From: JBGSUE01 sp041753515
GTDB taxonomy: Bacteria > Patescibacteriota > Microgenomatia > UBA10105 > UBA927
Direction: 5' to 3'
Length of the DNA stretch: 64,000 bases
Assembly (NCBI GenBank): GCA_041753515.1
Contig: JBGSUE010000040.1
Location: 24,084-88,083 of the forward strand
A program made the position numbers and the translations under genes. Under the pieces are notes generated by a model that had not been told where the DNA came from, searched no databases, and was given only the letters and a program-made list of their open reading frames with translations. Shown one piece after another: positions 31,951-41,261 of the stretch (position 1 is its first letter; every line of letters starts with the position of its first letter).

Positions 31951-32811
31951 TCATTTTTTCCGGGCTACTACTGCGATATTATCATACATCGGCAGGTAAA
32001 CAGGAACACTTTCAACTCCCAACTTCTTAATGAGACGATTCAAAAATCCCAATCCCGGCCAGTCTGCACTCGTTGCCGCAAGGTGAAATATATAGGCAAG
32101 TGAAAGCCATTTCCCTATCCGATACCAGGTAACCGGCATAAATCCCGATCGCGACAGCACTGTACGGATTCCTACTTTGTTAAAACAATGTATATGCTGT
32201 GGAGGCGTAAAAAATGTCCAGTGTTCCCTCAATATTTTTGCAGCAACACTATTTGTGTCACCGGTTGCTACCAGTAGTATTCCGTCTTTTTTCAGCCACG
32301 AATAGACTTTTTTCAGATTACCTACCGGATCCTCAAGATGTTCGAATACGTCAAGCATGGTAATGACGTCAAATGACTCTTTGGGATATGTGACGGAAGT
32401 AATCGTCCCGACCTGAATATGACTGTTTAAAAACTTCGGCGCCCGTGATACCGCAAAGTCGGAAGGATCAAACCCATATACATCAAAACCTTTCTCACTC
32501 ATCAGTTCCATAAAAAATCCCATCGCACACCCGATATCCAGAAGTTTCCCTTTCTTTTTGTACTGCGCAATTACTTTCGTATGATGGTTCCAGTTCCGGG
32601 TGATAAACCGCTTATCCTCTTCATACTGGGCATACGCTCCGCATTCCTCCTCACCGCGGAAATACCCTTTGCGGTAAAATTTACGGACAAACGGTTCGTA
32701 GGACTGCTTCAGGTTCGTGGACACCAAATGGCAGCTGGGGCACCGGTACATATCCCACCCGCGTTTGGTAAACATAAGGGACATTTTTGAAGAACACAGG
32801 TAACACTTCAT
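31951..32811 (-). CDS. Class I SAM methyltransferase with an N-terminal zinc-ribbon-like CxxC pair
   Basis: A 286-residue protein. The N-terminus has CYLCSSKMS and YRCPSCHLV, two CxxC pairs that suggest a bound zinc, followed by LLDIGCAMGFFMELM (motif I), YGFDPSDFAVS, VITMLDVFEHLEDP and TPPQHIHCFN, as in the Methyltransf_23 group often found in glycan clusters. The ATG at 32811 is chosen because the zinc motif starts there and TATACT lies 9 bases before it; the longer open frame to 32982 overlaps the neighbouring GT gene. It would methylate a sugar, lipid or glycan end; the acceptor is not shown. Confidence 0.83.
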   Translation of the reverse strand: MKCYLCSSKMSLMFTKRGWDMYRCPSCHLVSTNLKQSYEPFVRKFYRKGYFRGEEECGAYAQYEEDKRFITRNWNHHTKVIAQYKKKGKLLDIGCAMGFFMELMSEKGFDVYGFDPSDFAVSRAPKFLNSHIQVGTITSVTYPKESFDVITMLDVFEHLEDPVGNLKKVYSWLKKDGILLVATGDTNSVAAKILREHWTFFTPPQHIHCFNKVGIRTVLSRSGFMPVTWYRIGKWLSLAYIFHLAATSADWPGLGFLNRLIKKLGVESVPVYLPMYDNIAVVARKK

Positions 32812-32816
32812 AATTT

Positions 32817-34091
32817 TTAAAGTATACCAGAAGCTATCCGCAATTTTCTTGCAAGCACGGCTACCCCATTGACTGAAGACAGAATCAGGAATGCATAAAA
32901 CGGAATAGTAATCCTGTATTCGGCATGGGTCAGGGAAAACGTAAGCGTGCCATAGAGTACTGTCCCGATAATGCTCATCCACACAAACCGTTGTATCTTA
33001 TTTTTGGCCTTTACGGCTCCATTTACCATACCAATACCGGCAGTGAGTAAAAGCAGGATGTTGCCCGCGTATACGATACGGCGTGTTTGTTCAAAAAACG
33101 GTTCCTTATAAAAGAAAATATTCTCTTTCTGCCATACATACCACATCTTGAAAAACCGCCATCGGATATAATCCACGGGATCTTTTTTTATAAGATCCCA
33201 CGCTTTGTTAAAATATTTCTCTGCCATAGCTTTTCGCTCTTGCGGTCCCCTCTCCGGATAATATTCACTGTAATATTCCCAAAACATCTGCATCGTTTCA
33301 ACAGGATAGATGTATGTAAAAGGAGGCAATACTTTCAGGATTACCCCGTTGTACATTTCCTTGGCATAAAAACTGTCTACCGTTGTGGCACTCACCTGCC
33401 CGTACGTTGTCCAGTTAACGTAAAGAGGATATATCATACTGACAATCATGCCCGCAAAAATTGCCGCGACCGTTGCTTTTTTCACTATCCATGAATGCGC
33501 CAGATAGACGGCGCATACAATGGGTATAATCGTCCAGGCAAATGCGGCATTGCGCGTTTCGGCAGCCATACCGGCCGAAAAACCGAAGAGAATACCGGTG
33601 AACACTGAGGGTTTCTGTATATACCACACTCCGGATACCAATGTGAGTGTAATGAAAAACGTGGTGAGCACTTCCGACAACCCTACCCCCACATAACCGC
33701 TGGTAAACGGATTTACGGCATACAAAAACATACCCGCAAACGGCAAGATTGTTATTTTTCCAGAAGCTTTACGCAGAAGAATATACACAAAGACAGCAGT
33801 CATTGCATCCATCAGAGCCTGCGCACGGAATAATGCATCGTGGTCTGCCCAAGCAGTCAGTTTATATACAAGAGTCATGAATAACGGGTACGGATACGAA
33901 CGGTATGTGTGGGCTGCCAACAGATTCGGGCTCCAGTACATTTTGATGGCATACCGCTCATATTCTTCCTGGTCCCATGCAAACGGTTGGGGCGCAAGAG
34001 TGATAAACCACAAGCGGAATGCGATGGCAAAGACGAATACGAAACATACAAAAAAAACTTCCTTCATTGATTTATAATATTGTTCATTCAT
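32817..34091 (-). CDS. GT-C-like membrane glycosyltransferase, family 2
   Basis: A 424-residue membrane protein. The first outside loop has LAPQPFAWDQEEYERYAIKM, followed by NPFTSGYVGVGLSEVL, VDSFYAKEMYNGV, ERKAMAEKYFNKAWDLIKKD and WQKENIFFYKEPFFEQ. All these blocks recur in 38481-39728, so the two are clear paralogues; 13569-14780 shares only part. The acidic residues in WDQEEY suit a GT-C active site. It lies between a family-1 GT-C gene and a methyltransferase on the same strand. Function beyond sugar transfer at the outer membrane face cannot be told. Confidence 0.74.
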   Translation of the reverse strand: MNEQYYKSMKEVFFVCFVFVFAIAFRLWFITLAPQPFAWDQEEYERYAIKMYWSPNLLAAHTYRSYPYPLFMTLVYKLTAWADHDALFRAQALMDAMTAVFVYILLRKASGKITILPFAGMFLYAVNPFTSGYVGVGLSEVLTTFFITLTLVSGVWYIQKPSVFTGILFGFSAGMAAETRNAAFAWTIIPIVCAVYLAHSWIVKKATVAAIFAGMIVSMIYPLYVNWTTYGQVSATTVDSFYAKEMYNGVILKVLPPFTYIYPVETMQMFWEYYSEYYPERGPQERKAMAEKYFNKAWDLIKKDPVDYIRWRFFKMWYVWQKENIFFYKEPFFEQTRRIVYAGNILLLLTAGIGMVNGAVKAKNKIQRFVWMSIIGTVLYGTLTFSLTHAEYRITIPFYAFLILSSVNGVAVLARKLRIASGIL

Positions 34092-34108
34092 AAATGTATT
34101 TATTTATT

Positions 34109-34182
34109 GTCATTCTGAACGAAGTGAAGAATCTCGTAGTAGATTAGATCCTTCATCCGCCTGTTGGCGGATTCAGGATGAC
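34109..34182. repeat. Class A palindromic element, mini-palindrome variant
   Basis: Starts GTCATTCTGAACGAAGTGAA and ends CGGATTCAGGATGAC, with TCCGCCTGTTGGCGGA (34156-34171) in the right arm. It ends 3 bases from the stop of the GT-C gene at 34185. Confidence 0.86.
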
Positions 34183-34184
34183 AT

Positions 34185-35930
34185 TCATCGATACTCATAA
34201 ATGAATACGTTTCCGTTTTCGTAAAGTTTCGTCAGAAACGGATAAAATTCATCCAAATTTTTCCCTCCGGCATCTTCGCGCTCCTGCGGCCCGAAAAATA
34301 TGTAGTGCAGTCCGGTTTCTGACAAAAACTGCCGGGCATCGTCAGGCGGCATCGTCCCGCTGAAAAATGCTTTCACATACATCTTTTTCTCCTGGCTTCC
34401 CACCGTGTTGTCATGCCCCACATACACGGTATTACCGGAGTAGACGGGGATATAATTGCCGGCAGTTGTCTGAGACAAAATGGCGGTATCCCTGCTTGTG
34501 TTGTCCTGAAGCCAGACAATGGCATCGATAAAATCGTTTAAGGGATACATCACGTAACTGCCTGTGGGTACCAACGGATACGCGGCAACTATTTTATGAA
34601 CCACGAAGTCCCTTTGCCAGAGCCATGACGAATACATGTGCATGAGATTAAGCACCAATAAACCTAATGGAATCACGTAGATCAGATCAGGAAATGTATA
34701 TAAGAGTTTTGATTTCTTTTTATCAAAACCTTTATTTTTAATATATTTTTCAATGGAATACCTGAGAGAAAGATACAGTTGATAAAAAAGATAGACACTC
34801 AATATTCCTAATGGAATGTGGACAATCATTTCGGAAAACCGCAACGGACTCTGTTGGGGAATAAACTGAAAGATAAACAGGAGCGCTGCCCATGCTAATA
34901 CCCAAGCAACGGGCAATATCATGAGCTTGTCACGTTTTTTCAATGCAATGACTGCTCCAAGAACCCCAAGCGGCAGCATGATGCCGACTGCCTGCAGATA
35001 TTCGTAATACTGAAACGGCAGTGGCCGGAGAACATCGGCAAGTGCAAGCTCCTTCCAGGGGTAAAATGTCACCATCAACTGTAAATACGCCATCGACGGC
35101 AAGGCGATAATCGACAAAAAAAGCCTGCCGAATACATGTCTGCCAAACCATACCCGGAAGTTTTTTTTCACCGGCCGATCAAACCAGAATTCAAGTACTG
35201 TCATGACGGCAAATCCTGCGTACACAAATACAAGCCCCGGCGGGAAAATAAATCCGAGAACAAATGACAGTATCCCTAAAAATATCCAATTGCGCGGTTT
35301 TGCTATGGTGGCAAGATCGGATCCGGCAAAAAGAACAAATGCCAACAGAATCTGTCCGACGAGCAGGTGCGGAATGAAAGTAATCCGCTGCAGGGAATCC
35401 ATCACACTCCACCATGCCATGTATCCTCCGATGCGCAAGGATCCGTCATCCATGGTTACGAGTTTCGGATATGTACTCGCTGTGACGGCAAACAAAAATC
35501 CAAGAATGGAAAGTCCGTATTTTGTGAAAGATCGTTTAGCAATTTCTGCAGTGACTATCAAGAGTACAAATCCGAGAACAGTCCGGGTTGCGTGATATAT
35601 ATCACTTGTCCGGTGCCAATTGATATGCACCCACTTCCCGATCCATCCGAGAACCAGATAAAATACGTGTACAAAAGAGCCCTGATGCGGTTCGCTCGTA
35701 TACTTTTCGTGAACTGTAAGGTGTCCTTCCAATCCCTGTCTAATACGCGAGAGATAGAAATTAAAATCCGTATAGAAATTATGCACCAGCTCGAATCGCC
35801 GCTCAGGCCGTATGGTATCCGCTTTACCAATCTCAAAAAACATCGGCCAGAGGGAAAAGATGACAAAAAACAGGGAAAGGAGTACAAATGTGTAAGGTTT
35901 TAACAACGCGAGCAATTTATTCATAGTCAT
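34185..35930 (-). CDS. GT-C-like polytopic membrane glycosyltransferase, family 1 (long form)
   Basis: The longest family-1 member, 581 residues. Its first loop has HNFYTDFNFYLSRIRQG, YTSEPHQGS and LGWIGKWV; the C-terminal domain has YSGNTVYVGHDNT, FFSGTMPPDDARQFL and LHYIFFGPQERE. Asp in TDFNFYLS is the candidate acidic residue. About eleven membrane helices lie between. The start may be the ATG at 35930 or at 35924. Class A elements flank it on both sides (34109-34182 and 35948-36026), so this gene looks like a cassette bordered by the repeat. Donor and acceptor unknown. Confidence 0.73.
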   Translation of the reverse strand: MTMNKLLALLKPYTFVLLSLFFVIFSLWPMFFEIGKADTIRPERRFELVHNFYTDFNFYLSRIRQGLEGHLTVHEKYTSEPHQGSFVHVFYLVLGWIGKWVHINWHRTSDIYHATRTVLGFVLLIVTAEIAKRSFTKYGLSILGFLFAVTASTYPKLVTMDDGSLRIGGYMAWWSVMDSLQRITFIPHLLVGQILLAFVLFAGSDLATIAKPRNWIFLGILSFVLGFIFPPGLVFVYAGFAVMTVLEFWFDRPVKKNFRVWFGRHVFGRLFLSIIALPSMAYLQLMVTFYPWKELALADVLRPLPFQYYEYLQAVGIMLPLGVLGAVIALKKRDKLMILPVAWVLAWAALLFIFQFIPQQSPLRFSEMIVHIPLGILSVYLFYQLYLSLRYSIEKYIKNKGFDKKKSKLLYTFPDLIYVIPLGLLVLNLMHMYSSWLWQRDFVVHKIVAAYPLVPTGSYVMYPLNDFIDAIVWLQDNTSRDTAILSQTTAGNYIPVYSGNTVYVGHDNTVGSQEKKMYVKAFFSGTMPPDDARQFLSETGLHYIFFGPQEREDAGGKNLDEFYPFLTKLYENGNVFIYEYR

Positions 35931-35947
35931 GAATTACCCATTCCATT

Positions 35948-36026
35948 GTCATTCTGAGCATTCTGATGCGAAGAATCTAGTTTAATCATAATTACTAGAT
36001 CCTTCGGCCTTTAGCCTCAGGATGAC
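35948..36026. repeat. Class A palindromic element
   Basis: Starts GTCATTCTGAGCATTCTGAT and ends AGCCTCAGGATGAC. It lies between two family-1 GT-C genes on the same strand. Confidence 0.84.
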
Positions 36027-36065
36027 ATAAGACTGCGTGAGTACTGCATAGTATGACGTGCAATC

Positions 36066-37628
36066 TTATTGGATACTTACTTTATATATCACGACATCAT
36101 TGTTTTGGTAAACAGGTAAATAAAACGGATTTTTCAAAAATCCGTCCGTTTCTTGGTACCCCTTGTAGACAAACCGGATATTGTTGTCGTTCAGGAATTT
36201 TTCCGTCGACGCCTGGTCCCACGCACCGTCAAAAAAATTGTTTTTGTTTGCCTCCATGGCAAGACCTGTCTCATACGGCCAGCCCTGCTTGTTGCCATAC
36301 ACATAATTATGGGAATATAAAAGAATATTATTGGCAGCTTCGTACGATGCAATCACCGTGCTTTCCACAGGAGTATTTTTATCCAGCCACCCGTATGCGT
36401 CCATCATGCCGGTTGAGGGAAATTTGAATAATGAATACGACATATAATCCGTATTGGCGATTAATCCTGTTTTGAAATCATGATAGAAAGCCGGGAGCAG
36501 GAGGAGTATTACGGTTAAAATAATAATTTTGTTACGCAACAGATATACTGCCCCGTACGCCATGGGAATAAAGTAGAGGGACTGGATAAACCGCACGCGC
36601 TCCGCCCGAAAATATTTATACAGAAAAAAGAAAAACAGGAGCTGCAAGATAAGCCACACGGCCATATACACGGTTTTTTCATCACGGAGTTTTGTACGCA
36701 GCAATGATACTGCAATACCGATTGATCCGATCCAAAACACCGGTCCGAAGGCAATAAGATCCCCCGCAATCGTCTGCCAGCCGATAGTCTGGCCGGAGAC
36801 GTACTCTTCAAACGACAGGACCCAGTTTGTGGGATACTGATGGGTATAGTGGTAGGAAATAGCCATTCCTACCGCCAATCCGCTCACCGTTGATACATAC
36901 GTCGTTGCTGCTGTTTTTTTCGTAACAATTCTATACAGAATCATCACGCCGGATAGTGAACACAAAAGGAGTGAAAATGCCGGATGCATCGTTCCCATTA
37001 CCGTTCCCATGACGAATGATGCCCCGACTATCCATTTTTTCCTGTGATATTTGTTATTCAGATTGATAAGAGTTAAAAAAAGAAAGAGTAATGCGCCAAA
37101 AAGGTAGTGCGGACGGCTGGCAAACCTGAGGGCTACGTTGTCGATAAACCCGAACTGTGTCAAAACTCTGTATCCGCCCTGCGCGTAATATCCAAACGAA
37201 GTAGACAGGGCAGCAAGCATTCCTGCTTGAAGTGCAAATGTTTTTCTGCCACCAACAACCAACAGAAGCCTGATCATGAAAACGAAAAAAAGTATCCCTC
37301 CTGAAATTCGTATAAGATGATACCCGACCGGAGCCGATACTCCCAAAAAACCGGTCAGCTTCCCGCCCCAGACATAGAGCAGATGGACGGTTGAAAACGA
37401 CTGAGGCGGCGGGACAGAACGGATACGGAAATAATTGGCGCCATACATCCCTTCTTTTACATAGGAGACATATCCCACATAGTCATCCACAAACCCTTCC
37501 ATCCAGGTATATCCGCGGCCTTCCGGTTTAGTGAAATACGGCACCACCGTCCCCGCCATCCCCAATGAAACAAAAAGGATTGAAAGAATAACAGTAATTA
37601 CCGCAAACTTCCCTGATGATTTGTTCAT
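36066..37628 (-). CDS. GT-C-like polytopic membrane glycosyltransferase, family 1
   Basis: A 520-residue membrane protein with EGFVDDYVGYVSYVKEGMYG in the first loop (Asp-Asp-Tyr as the acidic motif), many helices and a C-terminal domain with SHNYVYGNKQGWPYETG and IRFVYKGYQETDG. The frame is open to 37766, but that extension is read from a class B element (ARNVETKS...GIATPSERTRD) and is not likely to be protein; the ATG at 37628 has TACATT 7 bases before it. The first-loop block is less like the other family members, so membership is probable rather than sure. Confidence 0.71.
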   Translation of the reverse strand: MNKSSGKFAVITVILSILFVSLGMAGTVVPYFTKPEGRGYTWMEGFVDDYVGYVSYVKEGMYGANYFRIRSVPPPQSFSTVHLLYVWGGKLTGFLGVSAPVGYHLIRISGGILFFVFMIRLLLVVGGRKTFALQAGMLAALSTSFGYYAQGGYRVLTQFGFIDNVALRFASRPHYLFGALLFLFLTLINLNNKYHRKKWIVGASFVMGTVMGTMHPAFSLLLCSLSGVMILYRIVTKKTAATTYVSTVSGLAVGMAISYHYTHQYPTNWVLSFEEYVSGQTIGWQTIAGDLIAFGPVFWIGSIGIAVSLLRTKLRDEKTVYMAVWLILQLLFFFFLYKYFRAERVRFIQSLYFIPMAYGAVYLLRNKIIILTVILLLLPAFYHDFKTGLIANTDYMSYSLFKFPSTGMMDAYGWLDKNTPVESTVIASYEAANNILLYSHNYVYGNKQGWPYETGLAMEANKNNFFDGAWDQASTEKFLNDNNIRFVYKGYQETDGFLKNPFYLPVYQNNDVVIYKVSIQ

Positions 37629-37660
37629 GGTGGAGAATGTATTAGTTAACATGCAAATTA

Positions 37661-37755
37661 TGTCATCGCGAGTCCGTTCTGACGGCGTGGCGATCCCGAC
37701 GGGATTCCTGCCTGCCGGCAGGCAGGACTTCGTCTCTACGTTCCTCGCAATGACA
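37661..37755. repeat. Class B palindromic element
   Basis: Starts TGTCATCGCGAGTCCG, contains CCTGCCGGCAGG and ends TTCCTCGCAATGACA. It lies between the divergent GT-C gene and the HAD phosphatase gene. Confidence 0.82.
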
Positions 37756-37793
37756 CTTTTAAACAAATTTCATCTTTGTTATACCTGTTATTA

Positions 37794-37806
37794 TATAATA
37801 GATGCC
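37794..37806 (+). promoter_or_regulatory. -10 box TATAAT placed for a leaderless start at 37807
   Basis: TATAAT (37794-37799) is followed by 7 bases and the ATG. The gene's open frame extends far upstream through the class B element, but this box fixes the start. Confidence 0.68.
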
Positions 37807-38484
37807 ATGCTGAAACTGATCATTTTTGATTGGGACGATGTTATCACGACAGGGGCAAAGAATGGGTATTATGCCTGCTACCAAAAAGCACTTGAAGCAG
37901 ACGGGATTTCGTTAGACCCCAATGAATTTGACGCGCGTCTCAAACGCAAATGGGGCCAACCGTACAGGGAAGAAATAAAAGAACTGCTCAAGGAATATCC
38001 GCACCTTGTTGAAAAAGCGTGTGATACATATCAAAAGCACAAATTCGGTAACACATTCATTGATAGTCTTCGCCCCATACCGGGGGTTAACACTCTTTTC
38101 ACACAACTGAAAAAAACGTACATTTTAGCTGTAGCTACGGCAAATCAGCCCAAAATGCTTTCAAAGATTATCACAAAATTCAACATACCGGATGTTTTTT
38201 CACAAATTGTGACTGCGTATGACCCTGAAATACCTCCACATAAAACAAAACCTGACCCCCTCATGCTTCAAATCATTCTTCAAAATCACAATATTCAACC
38301 TGATGAAGCAATCTACGTGGGAGACGCTTCAAATGACGTTCAGATGGCAAAAAATGCCGGAGTCGCTCCGGTCGTTGTCCTCACCGGACATCTCTCGCAG
38401 CAAGAGGCAAAAGAGCTTGGGGTTGAATGGATTCTCCCAGACGTAACACATCTGCCGGAAATTTTCGATTCTGTGTGTCTATGA
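37807..38484 (+). CDS. HAD-superfamily hydrolase, phosphoglycolate-phosphatase-like
   Basis: A 225-residue HAD phosphatase. Motif I is LIIFDWDDVITTG (nucleophile Asp8), motif II lies in LAVATANQP, motif III is the Lys in HKTKPDP and motif IV is YVGDASNDVQMA. The insertion between motifs I and II is an alpha-helical cap of the PGP type. The longer open frame from 37531 is rejected because of the TATAAT box and the exact family start. Its TGA stop overlaps the next gene's ATG, so a phosphatase is coupled to a GT-C gene; a sugar phosphate or lipid phosphate substrate is possible. Confidence 0.86.
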   Translation: MLKLIIFDWDDVITTGAKNGYYACYQKALEADGISLDPNEFDARLKRKWGQPYREEIKELLKEYPHLVEKACDTYQKHKFGNTFIDSLRPIPGVNTLFTQLKKTYILAVATANQPKMLSKIITKFNIPDVFSQIVTAYDPEIPPHKTKPDPLMLQIILQNHNIQPDEAIYVGDASNDVQMAKNAGVAPVVVLTGHLSQQEAKELGVEWILPDVTHLPEIFDSVCL

Positions 38485-39728
38485 AAAAGAGAACCATTGA
38501 AATTACTTCAATACTTTTTTTTGCAATTCTTGCTTATTTTTTCAAATACTGGCTTATTGAATTGGCTCCCCAGCCGGTGGTATTTGACCAGACTGAATAC
38601 CTGAGTTTTGCCAAATTGATGATTGAGAAAGGTCTGTATACACCGACCTCACGCACATACGGCTACCCCCTGTTTCTTATTCCCCACATACTGCTGTCGC
38701 AGGATCCTGTCCGGTCCACAATCAACACACAGGTAGTTCTCGATGTAGCAAGCGGCATTCTTCTGTATATTCTTGCGTATAAACTATTCAGGTCAAAAAT
38801 TGCTGCATGGGTCGCAATGCTCATCCAGTTCTTCAACCCGTTTACCAGCGCATATGCCGGCGTCATACTTACGGAAACAGTTGCTGTTTTTTTGAATGTG
38901 GTAATACTTTTTCTTTTCTATGCGGCATCCGTAACAAAACGGACAATGAAAAATATATCGCTCGTATTACTTGGTATAGTAATCGGGTATGCTTTTGAAA
39001 CCAGACCGGCGATCTATCTGTGGGGCATAGCATCTCTCGCAATCATTGCCTACCTTATTCCTAAAAAAAGGGTTGCCGCGGCAATTCTTGTCGGTTGCGG
39101 CATACTCCTCTCAAGCCTTTATCAGATTTCTGCAAATCTCACGCTCCACGGACAATTTTCTTTTATAACGGTAGACAGTTTCTTTGCACGGGAACTGTAC
39201 GACGGGATTCTGGTAAAAAACGCACCTCTTTTTCCAAATACCCCGGAGGCATACCCTCCTGAAATGCGTACCATGTATCAGGAATACTCTGTGCTGCCAA
39301 AAAATGCAATTGAACGCAAGGCTATGGCCGATAAATATTTCAACAAGGCCGTAAATCTCATCAAAGCTGATCCGGGTGACTATGTCCTGGCACGGTTTAA
39401 AAAAATGTGGAGTATGTGGCAGAAAGAAAATATATTTTTCTACTGGGAACCGGATTTCGAAAAACACAGACTATTCACTTATACGGCAAATCTCGTAGTG
39501 CTTTCTCTGTCAGCATTTGGATTGCTGAAGAATATAGTAAAAGGCGGGAGTTTCCATATTTTTACGCTCTCAATACTTCTCTTTATGACCATTGCAATTT
39601 CCGTCTCACATGCGGAACCCCGCCTTACGATTCCTGCCTACCCCATTTTATTTCTCTATGCCGGCTACTCAATCAATGCGCTCATACACAATATACGAAC
39701 TGTTTCTGATCATCTCACGGAATCCTGA
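38481..39728 (+). CDS. GT-C-like membrane glycosyltransferase, family 2
   Basis: A 415-residue membrane protein coupled to the HAD gene by an ATGA overlap. Marks are IELAPQPVVFDQTEYLSFAK, NPFTSAYAGVILTETV, VDSFFARELYDG, ERKAMADKYFNKAVNLIKAD and WQKENIFFYWEPDFEKH, all shared with 32817-34091. Asp in FDQTEY is the candidate acidic residue of the first outside loop. It converges with the family-1 GT-C gene at 39669 with a 60-base overlap. Possible role: transfer of a lipid-linked sugar to a surface glycan, with the HAD enzyme removing a phosphate in the same pathway (inference). Confidence 0.74.
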   Translation: MKKRTIEITSILFFAILAYFFKYWLIELAPQPVVFDQTEYLSFAKLMIEKGLYTPTSRTYGYPLFLIPHILLSQDPVRSTINTQVVLDVASGILLYILAYKLFRSKIAAWVAMLIQFFNPFTSAYAGVILTETVAVFLNVVILFLFYAASVTKRTMKNISLVLLGIVIGYAFETRPAIYLWGIASLAIIAYLIPKKRVAAAILVGCGILLSSLYQISANLTLHGQFSFITVDSFFARELYDGILVKNAPLFPNTPEAYPPEMRTMYQEYSVLPKNAIERKAMADKYFNKAVNLIKADPGDYVLARFKKMWSMWQKENIFFYWEPDFEKHRLFTYTANLVVLSLSAFGLLKNIVKGGSFHIFTLSILLFMTIAISVSHAEPRLTIPAYPILFLYAGYSINALIHNIRTVSDHLTES

Positions 39729-41231
39729 TACAGATATCTGCTCGGGCGATACAATGTATCGAATACTATATATTCGAATAATAGAATCTTTAACAAAATC
39801 GTCTGTTCCGTATATGAGTTCATTGAGTGCACTCGTTTTTTCTTCCGGCATATAGGTAAACGTGGGATGGCCTGCGAGCGTCCTGTGGGGAGTAAATGCG
39901 GGAAGAAGCGTTGAGAGTGTCTCAGGGGCGGCAACGACTCCGGGATTTTGTACAGAAAGAAATTCAATAACTGTCATCATATCATCGGGAACCATAACGA
40001 GAGGATTAGTCATATTCTTTTCAACATACATATCCTGACGGCTCAGGCTAATGGCAAATGTCGGCATACCCAAAGCCACACTTGCCAATACAACGATATA
40101 CATCCATGTCCTCCTCATGGAAAACGGTTTCACGAAAACGGTTATCGCCAGTGTTGCCAGGAGCGCTGAAGGGATATACCCGGCTGACTGCAGATATCTG
40201 CCGTTTGAAACCGGAATAAATTGTGTGAAAAGCCCCAGTCCCAAAAATGGGAACAGAAACCATCCGAGAATGGTGTTCCACCGAAAATCGCGGCGATAGA
40301 GAAGAAACGGGATTGATACGATAGCTATGACCCCCACTATTCCAAGCGTTTCCAGATACCCCATCATATTGATGGGGTACTGTACAAACCTCTCCCAATC
40401 ACGGAAAGCGGTCCACGGAAAAGTGCTCCCCTGGATTTTCATCATGAAAAACACCTGGGCAATAAGGATAAGATAAAAAATCTCGATCTCGCCGAATTTG
40501 AATTTATAGAGCCGGAGAAATCTGTAAAACGTCAATACGATCCCTGTGGCGATGGCCACACTCAAGGCCATCAGGCTTGCCGGATTGAGCCACACACTGA
40601 CAAGAGCGCAACATGTTGCCCCGATAGTCAACCGGAATGACTGCAGTGTTTCTTTCCTTCTCTCAACCATACGCATGAAAAGTATCATGGCGGCGATCAT
40701 AAAGGCATTGGAAAATGTGTGATGCGGAAGCCATGAAACACGTAAGATCGGATCAAAACCGGTCCAGAATTCACCAGCCTGATACAGCGCTCCGCCTTTT
40801 GACCACCAGAACGGAGCACCAAAACACATAAATAACAGCGCAATAATTCTCTGATGCAGAGTAAACCGCAGTTCAACAGCCAGTACATAGCCCGTAAACA
40901 GAAGCATTGATCCTCCAACAATCCGTAGTACCGTATACATGGCAGGAATGCTTAAATGAAATATTTTTGCGGCCATGCCGGCCAGAGGAAAAAATGTGTT
41001 GATAAGCTGTGGCGTAAAAGTTTCCGGCGTATAGTTTGAAGTGAGAAGAAGCGATCCGTCATACCCCTGCCGCATTAGAGACAGATACCAGTAGTAGTCC
41101 TGTTCATAATTGTGAACGAAAGGATACTCAAAGCCTTCAGGCATTTTTACTTGATACAGAAATGTCTGATACAAACTGACAACAACAAAAAATACTATTG
41201 CTGCGGCAACAATAAGATATCCCTTTTTCAT
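39669..41231 (-). CDS. GT-C-like polytopic membrane glycosyltransferase, family 1
   Basis: A 520-residue membrane protein with HNYEQDYYWYLSLMRQGYDG and YTPETFTPQ in the first loop; EQDYYWYLS carries the conserved Asp. The C-terminal domain has FTPHRTLAGHPTFTYMP and IRYIVSPEQ. It is close in arrangement to 1913-3469 (TGHPVHTR versus AGHPTFTY). The open frame to 41447 runs through the neighbouring divergent gene and is rejected; the ATG at 41231 has TACACT 7 bases before it. The 3' end overlaps the gene at 38481-39728 by 60 bases. Confidence 0.73.
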   Translation of the reverse strand: MKKGYLIVAAAIVFFVVVSLYQTFLYQVKMPEGFEYPFVHNYEQDYYWYLSLMRQGYDGSLLLTSNYTPETFTPQLINTFFPLAGMAAKIFHLSIPAMYTVLRIVGGSMLLFTGYVLAVELRFTLHQRIIALLFMCFGAPFWWSKGGALYQAGEFWTGFDPILRVSWLPHHTFSNAFMIAAMILFMRMVERRKETLQSFRLTIGATCCALVSVWLNPASLMALSVAIATGIVLTFYRFLRLYKFKFGEIEIFYLILIAQVFFMMKIQGSTFPWTAFRDWERFVQYPINMMGYLETLGIVGVIAIVSIPFLLYRRDFRWNTILGWFLFPFLGLGLFTQFIPVSNGRYLQSAGYIPSALLATLAITVFVKPFSMRRTWMYIVVLASVALGMPTFAISLSRQDMYVEKNMTNPLVMVPDDMMTVIEFLSVQNPGVVAAPETLSTLLPAFTPHRTLAGHPTFTYMPEEKTSALNELIYGTDDFVKDSIIRIYSIRYIVSPEQISVSGFREMIRNSSYIVYERID

Positions 41232-41238
41232 CCCCCAT

Positions 41239-41248
41239 AGTGTACTAT
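41239..41248. promoter_or_regulatory. Divergent promoter region between two GT-C genes
   Basis: Only 30 bases separate the ATGs at 41231 (-) and 41262 (+). AGTGTA (41239-41244) is TACACT for the minus gene, 7 bases before its ATG. TACTAT (41243-41248) is the best plus-strand box, 13 bases before its ATG. Confidence 0.5.
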
Positions 41249-41261
41249 TGTCCTGTATCAT

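Noticed and set aside
32812..32982. Extension of the methyltransferase upstream of 32811
   Set aside because: It overlaps the coding end of the GT gene at 32817-34091 and lacks conserved features; the zinc motif begins at 32811.
34700..34740. Inverted repeat GTTTTGAT...ATCAAAAC
   Set aside because: It is an 8-bp match in AT-rich coding sequence of the GT-C gene and is likely to be chance.
37629..37766. 46-residue N-terminal extension of the GT-C protein at 36066-37628
   Set aside because: It is the translation of the class B element; the ATG at 37628 has TACATT 7 nt upstream and starts the first helix region.
37531..37806. N-terminal extension of the HAD hydrolase
   Set aside because: The stretch is read through a class B palindromic element and part of the neighbouring gene; TATAAT and the family start point to 37807.
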